This document shows, in pieces, positions 18,527 through 29,697 of a stretch of 64,000 nucleotides of DNA. This stretch comes from Chitinophagaceae bacterium (GTDB taxonomy: Bacteria; Bacteroidota; Bacteroidia; Chitinophagales; Chitinophagaceae), in contig JADBXR010000002.1 of NCBI GenBank assembly GCA_020403425.1, positions 558,001-622,000 of the forward strand, in the 5' to 3' direction. A model generated the notes under the pieces. That model saw nothing but the letters and a program-made list of their open reading frames with translations, had not been told where the DNA came from and did not search any database. Every line of letters starts with the position of its first letter. Position 1 is the first letter of the stretch. The position numbers and the translations under genes are program-made.

Positions 18527-19135
18527 GTGAAAACCCCGCTCGGCTTACCTAAATATATAACAGCGCTGGCGCTGACCTTTGTGCTACACACAGCTATGCA
18601 TGCACAGACCAAGAGCATAAACGTATATGCACAGCAGCTTTTCCTCAACGTTTACACCAGCCAGCCGGATACTTCCATCGCTCCTTTTCTGCGCGACCAT
18701 ATACCATCCCTGTATGACAAAAACAGATTGACCACCGGTAATACCAGCACGGATAAGAACACCAGTAGCCGCATCGAGATACATACTTTCGTATTCGATA
18801 AACACCCCTATTTTGTCACCGGTTTCGTCAATGGCAAGTTAGAATTCTATTGCCGGCATTTTTCTGATAGCAGGGGTGAGCAGGTATTTGACGTGAAACT
18901 CTGGTTCGAATTTGAGAACCAGCTGGAGGCAGAAATGGCCTTTTCGAAACTGGTAGAACGCTTCCTGCCCATCAGTCAGGGCAAACGGTTCAGCAGCACC
19001 AATGGTGCGCAGCGGGCAGAGTTCGCAAGCACCGCACAGGAACCGGGTTTTAACAAAGTGCAATTCCGGCTAACAGCAGATAACCTTGATCGACACCGGT
19101 TCAAGATCCTGTTCGAAACCGGCAATGAACTCTGA
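18527..19135 (+). CDS. secreted protein of unknown function, GTG start
   Basis: A 202-residue protein. A signal peptide is visible (hydrophobic 9-24, cleavage after MHAQ). The mature protein is rich in aromatic and charged residues (FVFDKHPYFVTGFVNGKLEFYCRHFSD, in two overlapping strands) and is not recognised as a known family. The start is GTG at 18527, since no ATG fits. A box TTAATTTG (18514-18521, one mismatch to TAnnTTTG) ends 5 nt before it, consistent with a leaderless mRNA. It is convergent with cmk, with only 11 nt between the stop codons. Confidence 0.7.
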   Translation: MKTPLGLPKYITALALTFVLHTAMHAQTKSINVYAQQLFLNVYTSQPDTSIAPFLRDHIPSLYDKNRLTTGNTSTDKNTSSRIEIHTFVFDKHPYFVTGFVNGKLEFYCRHFSDSRGEQVFDVKLWFEFENQLEAEMAFSKLVERFLPISQGKRFSSTNGAQRAEFASTAQEPGFNKVQFRLTADNLDRHRFKILFETGNEL

Positions 19136-19146
19136 CCAAAAAGTAG

Positions 19147-19827
19147 CTAGCCAGCAATTTTCTCTTTGGCCCATTGCAGGGCGATCGCCAACTGTTCGTC
19201 GCGGGTCAGGTTGGTATTATCAAGTTCCACCGCATCCTCAGCCCTTCTGAGCGGACTGAATTCACGGTTGCTGTCTATATAATCACGCATTTCGAGGTTG
19301 GCTTTCACTTCTTCCACGGTAATAGAGGGATTTTTGGCGTAGAGCTCCTTGAACCTTCTCTCCACGCGTATGGCGGGATCGGCCGTTACGAATATTTTCA
19401 GTTCTGCTTTGGGAAACACGGTAGTGCCGATATCTCTCCCATCCATCACGATCCCTTTTTTGACCCCCATCTGTTGCTGCTGTGCCACGGCGAATTCGCG
19501 CACTTCCTTCAAAGCGGCCACTTCACTCACGTGCTCACTCACCAGCATATCACGGATCAGTGCTTCCACATTCTCATCATTCAGGAACATATCACTTTGC
19601 CCGGATTGATCATTATATTGAAAATCGAGTGTAATCTCACCCAATGCCTTGTGCACTTCCTTCTCATGACGCCAGTCAACATGTTGCCGCAGAAAATACA
19701 AAGTGATGGCCCGGTACATGGCACCACTGTCGATGAAGACATAGTTCAACTCATTGGCCAGCTGACGGGCCAGGGTGCTTTTTCCGCAGGAAGAATAACC
19801 GTCGAGTGTGATGATGATCTTTTTCAT
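19147..19827 (-). CDS. cmk: cytidylate kinase
   Basis: A 226-residue nucleotide monophosphate kinase phosphorylating CMP and dCMP with ATP in the cytosol. The P-loop is GYSSCGKST near residues 9-17. FIDSGAMYRAIT (the CMP-binding region), VMDGRDIGTTVFPKAELKIFVTA and the lid segment RVERRFKEL are all present, as is a C-terminal DNTNLT motif. Length matches the family. The gene stands alone and points away from katG, with a 523-bp gap between their start codons. Confidence 0.95.
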   Translation of the reverse strand: MKKIIITLDGYSSCGKSTLARQLANELNYVFIDSGAMYRAITLYFLRQHVDWRHEKEVHKALGEITLDFQYNDQSGQSDMFLNDENVEALIRDMLVSEHVSEVAALKEVREFAVAQQQQMGVKKGIVMDGRDIGTTVFPKAELKIFVTADPAIRVERRFKELYAKNPSITVEEVKANLEMRDYIDSNREFSPLRRAEDAVELDNTNLTRDEQLAIALQWAKEKIAG

Positions 19828-20048
19828 AATGCAACCATTCAGGGTAGGCGGCCGGCCTGGTGATATAAATCAAGCCTGAAGAGGCAGGCCAAAGGCGGGT
19901 ACAAAGTTGCAGCAAATAATCGCCAATGCAAAACCTAAGTTGTTAAACAGCAGCCCCGGAAGATCTGGCCTGTGAACCATTCTCTTCTTCTGCTACCAAC
20001 ACTGGTCAACAGATGACAAGAGCCATAGTTGCAGTGCCCCTGTGACGA

Positions 20049-20076
20049 TTCTTACAGTATTGTCCGGATGTAAGAA
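20049..20076. promoter_or_regulatory. inverted repeat TTCTTACA-N12-TGTAAGAA upstream of katG
   Basis: Perfect 8-bp arms separated by 12 bp, followed at 20079 by a further TTCTTATC half-like element. It could be an operator for a peroxide or iron regulator of katG, but it lies about 275 bp from the start codon, so this is speculative. Confidence 0.3.
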
Positions 20077-20325
20077 CATTCTTATCATTCTGTTAACTTT
20101 TCATCAGACCATGACTTTTTGCTGTGATTTGCACAAAAAACTAACAGTTACAGCAGCTTTCATTCAAAAAAAGGCCGGGGTCGAAAACAATCCGTACATA
20201 GACTTGTTAGAGGTGTCGTGCAACCGAATGATGATGGGTTCAATAAAGGCCTTTGCCTTATCTTTACCTCCGGTTAAAATACCGTCATTCGGGGTCAACG
20301 TAAACCCTGATCAACTTCGTTTAGA

Positions 20326-22585
<2,260 letters not shown>

Positions 22586-22606
22586 ACGATCGATCCTAAC
22601 AAACAT

Positions 22607-22639
22607 AAAAAAGGTGGTCTGCTATCAGACCACCTTTTT
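22607..22639. terminator. bidirectional terminator, katG / pirin
   Basis: The stem AGGTGGTCTG pairs with CAGACCACCT (22612-22621 and 22626-22635) around a CTAT loop. An A-tract precedes it and a T-tract follows, so it works on both strands. Confidence 0.9.
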
Positions 22640-22661
22640 ATTTATATTGATTGCATACCGG

Positions 22662-23540
22662 TTAATCTTCCAGGTATCCGAATTTGCCGGCATTATAATC
22701 ATTAAAGGCCTGCAGCAGTTCCTGCTGTGTATTCATCACAAAAGGGCCATGTGCCGCAATTGGCTCCTGTATCGGTTCTCCACTTAACACTAGTACCACA
22801 GCATCTTCATCTGTCTTAATGGTGAACTGTTCACCTTCATTGGTAAACAATGCAAAATGGTTTGTGGGAACCTGGTGGGTATCATTGATCCTGATCTTCC
22901 CCTCCAGCACCAAGGCCGCCGTATTGTAATTGGCGGGAAAACTGAAAGCTGCCTGACCGCCCTGTTTCAGTTTTACATTCAGCAGATGCACCGGAGTAAA
23001 AGTGGAAGCTGCTCCTTTGATACCTTCGTAAACGCCAGCGATCACTTCCACTTCTCCTGTATTGTTCTCCAGGTAATACCTGCCGATATCCTTGTTAGAC
23101 AATGCCTGGTATTTGGGTCTCGACATTTTGTCCTTTGCGGGCAGGTTCACCCACAACTGAACCATCTGGAACAATCCGCCTTTTTTGCTCCACTCCTTTT
23201 CATGAAATTCCTTGTGCAATACGCCCGAGGCCGCGGTCATCCACTGTACATCTCCTTCATCGATCACACCACCACCACCACTGCTGTCGTGGTGCTCTAC
23301 TTTACCTTTATAGGCGATGGTAACCGTTTCAAAACCACGGTGCGGATGTACCCCGACCCCTCTCGGTGTATCGCTGGCCGGGAAATGGTAAGGCGAATTG
23401 TAATCAAGCATGATAAACGGGCTCATCCGCTGCATACTCAAGCCCTGGCTACCGGGAATGATGTTATGCACACGGAAACCATCACCTACAAAATGCGTTC
23501 CTCCGGGCGCAATGACCCTTTCTATGGTTTTTACTAACAT
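22662..23540 (-). CDS. pirin family protein (cupin; quercetinase-like)
   Basis: A 292-residue two-cupin protein. The N-terminal cupin carries the metal motif VHPHRGFETVTIAYKG, then HHDSSGGGGVIDEGDVQWMTAASGVLHKE, giving the histidines and glutamate of the pirin metal site. A C-terminal cupin (about 180-290) ends GPFVMNTQQELLQAFNDY, a conserved pirin tail. Family members include YhhW-type quercetin 2,3-dioxygenases and stress-linked proteins. The start at 23540 (MLVKTIERV) is fixed by the -7 box TAACTTTG lying 18 nt upstream; the TTG at 23570 lies upstream of the expected transcript start. Confidence 0.92.
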   Translation of the reverse strand: MLVKTIERVIAPGGTHFVGDGFRVHNIIPGSQGLSMQRMSPFIMLDYNSPYHFPASDTPRGVGVHPHRGFETVTIAYKGKVEHHDSSGGGGVIDEGDVQWMTAASGVLHKEFHEKEWSKKGGLFQMVQLWVNLPAKDKMSRPKYQALSNKDIGRYYLENNTGEVEVIAGVYEGIKGAASTFTPVHLLNVKLKQGGQAAFSFPANYNTAALVLEGKIRINDTHQVPTNHFALFTNEGEQFTIKTDEDAVVLVLSGEPIQEPIAAHGPFVMNTQQELLQAFNDYNAGKFGYLED

Positions 23541-23558
23541 GATCTTGATTTTGTACAC

Positions 23559-23566
23559 CAAAGTTA
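23559..23566 (-). promoter_or_regulatory. -7 box TAACTTTG of the pirin gene
   Basis: Exact TAnnTTTG match on the minus strand, 18 nt before the ATG at 23540. Confidence 0.55.
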
Positions 23567-23636
23567 ACAATACCTCCCACCTCTATCATGTAATCTATGT
23601 TAAGAATGGGCTGTAAGTGTCATTTCTCTGTCATGA

Positions 23637-24206
23637 TCACACAGTGAGTGAACAGCGGAATCCCCTGGCTGCATAATAAGAATCTGCTCCGTTGTGATAG
23701 AGGAAGACCGTATCATATCTGCGATCACAGAAAACAGCCCCACCCAGTTTTCTGATGGCAGGTGGTGTCTGTACCCAGCTGGATGTCTTGGTATCGAACT
23801 TTCCCAGTGTCTGCAATTCCCGGTATTGTGCTTCCGTCAGTAATGATACTCCCATTTCGGTTGCCATCTCAACGGCACTGTTTTTGGGTTTGTATTCTTT
23901 CCGTGCTTCCAGTGCTGCACGGTCATAACAAACACTGCGGCGACCTGCGGGGCTTTCTGCAGAACAATCGTAAAAGAAGTAGGTATCCTTCTTTTTATCA
24001 TAGCCTACCACATCTGGTTCGCCACCGGTATTTTCCATCTCCTGCAATGACCATAACTTATCCTGATCGGCTTCCAGTTTAGCCTGCACTTTTGCCCAGC
24101 TCATACCCTTATGACGATCCATATTTTTCTCAAAACGGGTTCTGAGCACCTTTAACAACTCATCACGTTGTGATAACGACAATTCTTTCCTGTTAACTTT
24201 AGCCAT
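23637..24206 (-). CDS. DUF4256 domain-containing protein
   Basis: A 189-residue soluble protein covering the complete DUF4256 domain: LLKVLRTRFEKNMDRHKGMSW, GGEPDVVGYDKK, CSAESPAGRRSVCYDRAAL, LLTEAQYRELQ and LGGAVFCDRRYDTVFLYHNGADSYY. The family is widespread and uncharacterised; no catalytic residues can be named. It has no signal peptide. The 153-bp gap to the next upstream gene suggests its own transcription. Confidence 0.86.
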   Translation of the reverse strand: MAKVNRKELSLSQRDELLKVLRTRFEKNMDRHKGMSWAKVQAKLEADQDKLWSLQEMENTGGEPDVVGYDKKKDTYFFYDCSAESPAGRRSVCYDRAALEARKEYKPKNSAVEMATEMGVSLLTEAQYRELQTLGKFDTKTSSWVQTPPAIRKLGGAVFCDRRYDTVFLYHNGADSYYAARGFRCSLTV

Positions 24207-24359
24207 TTTGACCTTTTTTATTTTATGAATGATCAGCTCCTGCTATCTAGAAAAAAAACAACATGAACAGGATGTGAACTATGATCCGATGAGGTAAATG
24301 GATGGTCCCCATAAAACTAAATATAGTAAAGTTGCCTCAAAAAAACCACCATCACATAC

Positions 24360-24932
24360 TCATAGATTCGCCTTTGTGATCTCATTCAATTCCTTTTCGT
24401 CCAGGCAGGCAGATGCCAATACGGAGACGATAAATGCTGTTTTCCGCTTTGTATAATCTTCCCGTGTCATGTACACATCTTTTACCAGCTCCTGTTTCAG
24501 TTGTGCATACCTGCTCATGAGTGAGGGTTCCGTTAACAATGCATTTCTGAATACAAGATGGTTCTTTAAGGCCAGGCTGTCGGAATAACAGACATAAAGG
24601 TGATGCGCCTGCCAATTTTTATCGTTGTGGGTTTTAGGCACCCGCCCTGACAACTGCTTGAAAGCAAATCGACCGGCGATACCTTGTTCTCCGGCATTTT
24701 TATACCCGAGTTCTTCCAATCTTACAGATATGGCATCCTTATCTTCCCTGGCTGATAATACGATGTCGATATCCAGGATCGGCTTGGCACAGAGGCCGGG
24801 TATGGAAGTGCTTCCTATATGTTGGATATCGATCTCAAAATGGGATAAGGCAGCCATTAGCACCTGTTTTAGCTCTTCAAATCCGGTTTTCCAATCCGGG
24901 TCATAGGGCACGATCAAATTTGTCAGACACAT
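24360..24932 (-). CDS. GrpB family (UPF0157) nucleotidyltransferase-like protein
   Basis: A 190-residue cytosolic protein. It shows the GrpB hallmarks IVPYDPDWKTGFEEL, IQHIGSTSIPGLCAKPILDIDIVL (a nucleotidyltransferase-fold GS motif followed by DxD) and HHLYVCYSDS, then a helical C-terminal segment YAQLKQELV. The fold predicts nucleotide transfer, but no substrate is established for the family. It lies 62 nt downstream of the glycerophosphodiesterase gene, perhaps in the same transcript. Confidence 0.87.
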   Translation of the reverse strand: MCLTNLIVPYDPDWKTGFEELKQVLMAALSHFEIDIQHIGSTSIPGLCAKPILDIDIVLSAREDKDAISVRLEELGYKNAGEQGIAGRFAFKQLSGRVPKTHNDKNWQAHHLYVCYSDSLALKNHLVFRNALLTEPSLMSRYAQLKQELVKDVYMTREDYTKRKTAFIVSVLASACLDEKELNEITKANL

Positions 24933-24994
24933 GTGCTATTGGGTTCAAAGATGTATACGGCCCGCTCGGTCATGTTGATATGAACTATCCACCA

Positions 24995-25894
24995 CTATTT
25001 CAGAAACAGATCCGGATAATCTGTTATCACACCTGTAACCCCCATTTTCTTCAACTCTTTGATCCGAACGGGATCATTCACTGTCCAGGGGATCAACCCG
25101 ATACCAGCATCCCTGCATTGTTTCACCAACAAAGGCGTGACCAGCGTATGCGCCGGACTGTAAACCGATGGTATAAAGCCAAGGTTCTGTAATTGCAGGG
25201 CAAAAGGTTTGGTATCATCCTCCTCTATCAGCAATGCCGTTTTGATAAGGGGATATTTCCCATGCAGATACTGCAGTGTTCTCGGATCAAAAGACTGAAT
25301 AATGACCCTCTCCGAAATATCCTTACGGTTGATCACCTCCACCAGCAATTCCACAAATTCGGAAGGCACAGGATGGTACTGCCCGTCTGTTGCAGGCTGG
25401 CTTTTGGTTTCTATGTTATACCTGGGAAGCGGCTTCCGATTCCTGCGGCAATAGGCTTCCACTGAATCGATCATATCCGACAGCAGGGGCTTATGTACTG
25501 ACAGCTTCTGCTGATCCGGAAAACGGGGATGCTTTTTCAGGCCTACATCATATCTTTTCACCTCAGCATATGGCATCTGGTAAATATTGAGGCTTTTCTC
25601 TTCCGTTTCAGTCACCGGTGTGCCATCGGGTTTGGAACTGATCTCGTGATTGAAAAAAGGTTCATGACTGAGTATCACCTGCTTATCCTTTGTGATCACA
25701 ACGTCCGTTTCCAGCGTGGTAACTTCCAGATCAATGGCATGCAGCATAGCGGGAATGGTATTCTCCGGCATCAATCCGCGACAGCCCCGATGGCCCTGCT
25801 TATCGAAATTCTTTACTTCCAAACGTTGTGTTTTCAAACCGCCCGTACAGGCGGTCATTGAAAAAGTCATTATCAGTACCGCAAATGTTTTCAT
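24995..25894 (-). CDS. glycerophosphodiester phosphodiesterase, lipoprotein
   Basis: A 299-residue enzyme. The N-terminus is a lipoprotein signal with lipobox SMTAC (acylated C16). The GDPD TIM-barrel follows, starting GHRGCRGLMPENTIPAML (catalytic histidine and arginine), then LETDVVITKDKQVILSHEP (metal ligands and second histidine), YNIETKSQ and VIIQSFDPRTLQYL, ending WTVNDPVRIKELKKMGVTGVITDYP. It should cleave glycerophosphodiesters to glycerol-3-phosphate and an alcohol in the periplasm or at the envelope. Its ATG overlaps the stop codon of the upstream PaiB-like gene by 4 nt (ATGA), so the two are translationally coupled. Confidence 0.93.
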   Translation of the reverse strand: MKTFAVLIMTFSMTACTGGLKTQRLEVKNFDKQGHRGCRGLMPENTIPAMLHAIDLEVTTLETDVVITKDKQVILSHEPFFNHEISSKPDGTPVTETEEKSLNIYQMPYAEVKRYDVGLKKHPRFPDQQKLSVHKPLLSDMIDSVEAYCRRNRKPLPRYNIETKSQPATDGQYHPVPSEFVELLVEVINRKDISERVIIQSFDPRTLQYLHGKYPLIKTALLIEEDDTKPFALQLQNLGFIPSVYSPAHTLVTPLLVKQCRDAGIGLIPWTVNDPVRIKELKKMGVTGVITDYPDLFLK

Positions 25895-26523
25895 CGATCG
25901 AACAGCTGATCTTTTCTTTTGCGCATTTCCTTTGCCACGGCCTGCGCACCCGGATCACCTGCTTCCAAGTTAGCCAAAATATTGTCATAACTTTTGAGAT
26001 CGCGGTTCTGGCTCAGTTTAAATACATGTTCCAGTCTGACGACCCTGACCTCAAAAGCAACGATGGCTTTTGATAGCCGCATCACATAATCGGGGGACAT
26101 TTCTTTATATAAGGCAGGTGAAACAGGATCGTTCTCGTAAAAACTGGTGGTCTCATCCAGTATTTCCAGCAGCTCTTTCTCTGCAAGAAAAGTAAGTTCG
26201 CCGCGCGCATGCACCGTCATATAGTTCCAGGTGGATGCCTGCTGTTTGTTCTCATACCAGCTGGCGCTTATATAGGCATGCGGGCCGGTGAACAATACCA
26301 GCACCTGCTGGTTCAGCTCCATCGCTTTATGATGGTCGGTACCTTTCATGATATGTCCACGTAAATACAAATGTTCCCCCCGCTCTGTAAACAAAAAAGG
26401 GATCTGCGTGGCTACAGGCTTCTGTTCTGCATCAACACAGATCAACGTGGCGAAGGAATGTTGTTTCATGAATTCGAGTACCACGGAAGCATCTTTTTCT
26501 TTGAAATGAGGGAGACTATACAT
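25891..26523 (-). CDS. FMN-binding split-barrel protein, PaiB family
   Basis: A 210-residue PaiB/FMN-binding negative transcriptional regulator family protein: MYSLPHFKEKDASVVLEFM, FATLICVDAEQKPVATQIPFLF, GHIMKGTDHHK, VLFTGPHAYISASWY and TWNYMTVHARGEL. These cover the flavin-reductase-like split barrel. The name regulator comes from B. subtilis PaiB; a direct DNA-binding role is not obvious from the sequence. It overlaps the downstream lipoprotein glycerophosphodiesterase by 4 nt. Confidence 0.88.
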   Translation of the reverse strand: MYSLPHFKEKDASVVLEFMKQHSFATLICVDAEQKPVATQIPFLFTERGEHLYLRGHIMKGTDHHKAMELNQQVLVLFTGPHAYISASWYENKQQASTWNYMTVHARGELTFLAEKELLEILDETTSFYENDPVSPALYKEMSPDYVMRLSKAIVAFEVRVVRLEHVFKLSQNRDLKSYDNILANLEAGDPGAQAVAKEMRKRKDQLFDR

Positions 26524-26616
26524 GAACTGACAGGTTATTAATGACCGATTATAATATTCAGGACCAGCTCCAGGGCTTAACCCCCTACTGTAAGGCCTTT
26601 GCTAAGGTATCAAAAC

Positions 26617-26653
26617 AAAAAGCTCCATTCATCTTACAAATGATGAATGGAGC
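26617..26653 (-). terminator. intrinsic terminator of mrp
   Basis: A perfect 12-bp stem (GCTCCATTCATC at 26622-26633 with 26642-26653) and 8-nt loop. On the minus strand it is followed by TTTTTGTTTTG, so it ends the mrp transcript. Confidence 0.85.
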
Positions 26654-26686
26654 GTAGTAAGTATGGATACATGGAGTGATGGCTGG

Positions 26687-27781
26687 TCACTGTACCATCT
26701 GGATCACCTGTGTTTGCGGCATATTGGCATTCCGCATGGCGATATTACGTACCGCGGCAGACACAAAGGCCCTGAACGCCTGCTGGCTTACCGCATCGTC
26801 GCCTACCATAGCAGGTACGCCGCTATCGCCACCTTCGCGGATGGATTGCACCAAGGGTACCTGGCCCAGGAAAGGTAGTTCATATTCTTCCGCAAGGCGC
26901 TTACCGCCTTCTTTACCAAAGAGGTAGTATTTGTTTTCCGGTAATTCGGCCGGGGTAAAATAGGCCATATTCTCCACCAGGCCGATAATAGGTACGTTGA
27001 TCTGTGCCTGCCCGAACATGGCGATCGCTTTTTTGGCATCGGCAAGGGCCACATTCTGTGGCGTGGTAACGATCACCACACCGGTAACAGGTACGGTCTG
27101 CATCAAGGTAAGATGGATATCGCCGGTGCCGGGTGGCATATCGATCACGAGATAATCCAGCTCGCCCCAGTCCACATCGGTAATGAACTGACGGATGGCG
27201 CTGCTGGCCATGGGGCCACGCCACACCACGGCATTCTTCTCATCTACCAGCAAGCCGATGCTGATCAGGCTGATACCGTATTTCTGCAGGGGAACGATCA
27301 TGCCTTTCCCTTCAACCTCTTTCATCATAGGGCGCTCGCCACGAACACCGAACATGATGGGAACACTCGGGCCATAAATATCCGCATCCATCAGGCCTAC
27401 TTTGGCACCGCCTTCGGCCAGGGCCAGGGCCAGGTTGGCCGATACGGTACTTTTACCTACTCCCCCCTTTCCACTTACTACGGCGATGATGTTCTTGACG
27501 CCTGTAAGCACCTGCTGGTTATCTTTACGGGTGGTGGAAGTATTTGCAGTAAAATTCACCTGCACAACAGCCTCTTTGTTCACCAGTAATTTTATGGCAT
27601 TTTCGCTGGCCGTACGCATCATATCCTTCATCGGACAGGCCGGTGTTGTCAGTACAATGGTAAAACTCACCTCATTACCGTTTATGCTGATGTCCTTTAC
27701 CATGTTCAGCGTTACGAGGTCCTTGCCCAGATCGGGCTCCTGCACGTTACTCAGCGCCTTCAGTATATCTGCTTCTGTCAT
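26687..27781 (-). CDS. mrp: Mrp/NBP35-type iron-sulfur cluster carrier ATPase
   Basis: A 364-residue cytosolic P-loop NTPase. An N-terminal MIP18/DUF59 domain (about 1-85) carries LTTPACPMKDMM. The deviant Walker A is SGKGGVGKST near residues 103-112. GLMDADIYGPSVP, VIDMPPGTGDIHLT and TTPQNVALADAKKAI are the remaining ParA/MinD-like motifs. Family members (ApbC, Nbp35) bind and transfer [4Fe-4S] clusters. The two-cysteine CxxC found in some members near the C-terminus is not apparent. Start ATG 27781 is preferred to an adjacent upstream GTG. It is a single gene with its own terminator. Confidence 0.93.
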   Translation of the reverse strand: MTEADILKALSNVQEPDLGKDLVTLNMVKDISINGNEVSFTIVLTTPACPMKDMMRTASENAIKLLVNKEAVVQVNFTANTSTTRKDNQQVLTGVKNIIAVVSGKGGVGKSTVSANLALALAEGGAKVGLMDADIYGPSVPIMFGVRGERPMMKEVEGKGMIVPLQKYGISLISIGLLVDEKNAVVWRGPMASSAIRQFITDVDWGELDYLVIDMPPGTGDIHLTLMQTVPVTGVVIVTTPQNVALADAKKAIAMFGQAQINVPIIGLVENMAYFTPAELPENKYYLFGKEGGKRLAEEYELPFLGQVPLVQSIREGGDSGVPAMVGDDAVSQQAFRAFVSAAVRNIAMRNANMPQTQVIQMVQ

Positions 27782-27910
27782 CACGAAAGTTTTTGTTAAA
27801 AAAGAATTCAGGCTGCAAAGTTAACAGTTGGCGCCCTTACTTTGTTGGAAATAGTAAGTCCCCCGGATTATAGGGGTCCCGGATGGTGAATTTTGTGTAC
27901 AAACGCTTTG

Positions 27911-27918
27911 TATTTTTG
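27911..27918 (+). promoter_or_regulatory. -7 box TATTTTTG of the 27925 gene
   Basis: Exact TAnnTTTG match ending 6 nt before the ATG at 27925. It excludes the upstream in-frame GTG at 27883. A TTTTG at 27891-27895 lies 15 bp upstream. Confidence 0.6.
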
Positions 27919-27924
27919 AGCCGA

Positions 27925-28572
27925 ATGAGGAAATCGTTACAATACCTTCTTTTACTGGTAACATTGCTTTTTGCACGGCAAGGCTGGGCCCAGCAGGTCA
28001 GCCCCTATCGCGATTCAGTGGTTCAACTGTATGGGGTTGTGATGACGGCAGACAGCCTCCAGGGCATTCCCTCCTGCAGTGTGATCGTGGAAGGAAAGGG
28101 CCGGGGTACCATTACCAGCTATGATGGGGTATTCTCCATTGCGGTGCTAAAGGGCGATCGCATCACTTTTTCCAGCATCGGTTTTAAGAACCGGAGCATC
28201 CAGATACCGCATAACCTGGATGGTAATCAATACAGTGTGATTCAACTGCTGGTGAGTGACACCGCCTACCTGCCGGCCACTATCCTGAAACCCCGCCCTA
28301 CCCGCGAACAGTTTGAACGCGATTTCGTCAACAATAAAGTGGCAGATGACCTCTACGAAACTGCCCGTAAGAATACTGATGAGGCCCAGCGCCGTATACT
28401 GCTGAACAGTTTGCCGGCCGATGGCAGGGAAGCCATCAATTATCAGCTGCGCCAGCAGGCCACCAAAGCCTATTACAGTGGCCAGGTACCTCCAATGAAT
28501 ATCCTGAACCCTGCCGCTTGGGCAGACTTCATCAAAGCCTGGAAACGGGGCGATTTCAAGAGCAAGAAATAA
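27925..28572 (+). CDS. secreted CarboxypepD_reg-like domain protein
   Basis: A 215-residue exported protein. A signal peptide spans 1-22 (GWAQQ). One CarboxypepD_reg-like beta-sandwich follows (about 34-115): VQLYGVVMTADSLQGIPSCSVIVEGKGRGTITS in two pieces, then DGVFSIAVLKGDRITFSSIGF. A helical, basic C-terminal region (about 125-215) ends in lysines. There is no TonB plug or barrel, so it is a stand-alone member of the domain family common in Bacteroidota envelopes. Function unknown. It is followed on the same strand by an acyl-CoA dehydrogenase with its own promoter. Confidence 0.82.
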   Translation: MRKSLQYLLLLVTLLFARQGWAQQVSPYRDSVVQLYGVVMTADSLQGIPSCSVIVEGKGRGTITSYDGVFSIAVLKGDRITFSSIGFKNRSIQIPHNLDGNQYSVIQLLVSDTAYLPATILKPRPTREQFERDFVNNKVADDLYETARKNTDEAQRRILLNSLPADGREAINYQLRQQATKAYYSGQVPPMNILNPAAWADFIKAWKRGDFKSKK

Positions 28573-28660
28573 GGAGCATCTACCTCTGATAGGGTGGCAG
28601 CCAATGTGCTACACCTTAAATTCTTTTGGAATAAAGCCCTGATATGAATGTCCGGCCTTT

Positions 28661-28668
28661 TACCTTTG
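28661..28668 (+). promoter_or_regulatory. -7 box TACCTTTG of the 3-hydroxyacyl-CoA dehydrogenase gene
   Basis: Exact TAnnTTTG match, 33 nt before the ATG at 28702. It makes the in-frame ATG at 28648 unusable because that codon lies upstream of the transcript start. Confidence 0.55.
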
Positions 28669-28701
28669 CCTGAAACGATTGCCAAACCAAACCTAGTTAG
28701 T

Positions 28702-29598
28702 ATGTCACTGAAAAATATCACCGTCATCGGTGCGGGCACCATGGGAAATGGGATCGCCCACGTATTTGCCCAGTCAGGATTTATGGTCACCCTGGTGGAT
28801 GTAAATGTGATGCAGCTCGAGAAAGCCATGCAGACCATCGAAAAGAATCTGGAAAGGCAGGTGACCAAGGGTACACTTACCTCAGAGCAGAAAAAACAGG
28901 CCTTGGCCAACCTAACCACCCAAAGCGACCTGACAAGGGGCGTAGCCCATGCCGACCTGGTGGTGGAAGCCGCTACAGAAAATGTGGAGCTGAAACTCAG
29001 GATCTTTGCACAACTGGACGAAGCCGCACCGACACATACCATACTTGCCACCAATACCTCTTCCATTTCCATCACAAAGATCGCTGCGGCCACACAGCGC
29101 CCGGAGAAAGTGATCGGCATGCATTTTATGAACCCGGTTCCGGTCATGAAGCTGGTGGAGATCATCAATGGCTATGCCACCCAAAAAGAAGTGTCCGATA
29201 CGATCGTACAACTTAGTAAGGAACTGGGCAAGGTTCCCTGCGTAGTGAATGATTATCCCGGTTTTATTGCCAACCGGATATTGATGCCAATGATCAACGA
29301 AGCCATTTACAGTCTGTATGAAGGTGTGGCTGGTGTTGAAGCCATCGATACAGTGATGAAACTTGGTATGGCACATCCCATGGGACCTCTGCAGTTAGCT
29401 GATTTTATTGGCCTGGATGTATGCCTGAGTATCCTGAACGTATTACACCAAGGATTCGGCAATCCCAAATATGCCCCCTGCCCTTTACTTGTGAATATGG
29501 TAACTGCCGGTAAACTTGGGGTGAAAAGCGGGGAAGGATTTTACAGCTATACAGCGGGCAGCAAAGATCTGGTGGTGAGTAAATCTTTCACAAAATAA
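28702..29598 (+). CDS. 3-hydroxybutyryl-CoA / 3-hydroxyacyl-CoA dehydrogenase
   Basis: A 298-residue NAD(P)-dependent enzyme oxidising 3-hydroxyacyl-CoA in fatty-acid or butyrate-type metabolism. The N-terminal Rossmann fold begins at once with ITVIGAGTMGNGIAHVFAQSG. Catalytic features are LATNTSSISITKIA, IGMHFMNPVPVMKLVEII (the HFMNP histidine) and PGFIANRILMPMINEAI. The C-terminal dimer domain has DTVMKLGMAHPMGPLQLADFIGLD in two adjacent parts and KSGEGFYSY. Length matches the Hbd/PaaH family. No other beta-oxidation gene is adjacent. Confidence 0.94.
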   Translation: MSLKNITVIGAGTMGNGIAHVFAQSGFMVTLVDVNVMQLEKAMQTIEKNLERQVTKGTLTSEQKKQALANLTTQSDLTRGVAHADLVVEAATENVELKLRIFAQLDEAAPTHTILATNTSSISITKIAAATQRPEKVIGMHFMNPVPVMKLVEIINGYATQKEVSDTIVQLSKELGKVPCVVNDYPGFIANRILMPMINEAIYSLYEGVAGVEAIDTVMKLGMAHPMGPLQLADFIGLDVCLSILNVLHQGFGNPKYAPCPLLVNMVTAGKLGVKSGEGFYSYTAGSKDLVVSKSFTK

Positions 29599-29610
29599 GT
29601 GCCCCGAACA

Positions 29611-29653
29611 GAACCGCATCTTTGCGATCAGGTGTTACGGAAAGATGCGGTTC
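29611..29653. terminator. 13-bp stem-loop after the dehydrogenase gene
   Basis: GAACCGCATCTTT (29611-29623) pairs with its complement at 29641-29653 around a 17-nt loop. It is followed by CGTTATTC, so the U-tract is weak. It is probably a transcript end or processing hairpin. Confidence 0.6.
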
Positions 29654-29697
29654 CGTTATTCTGGTAAGAATATGCTATCTTTTCCAAAACACGATGT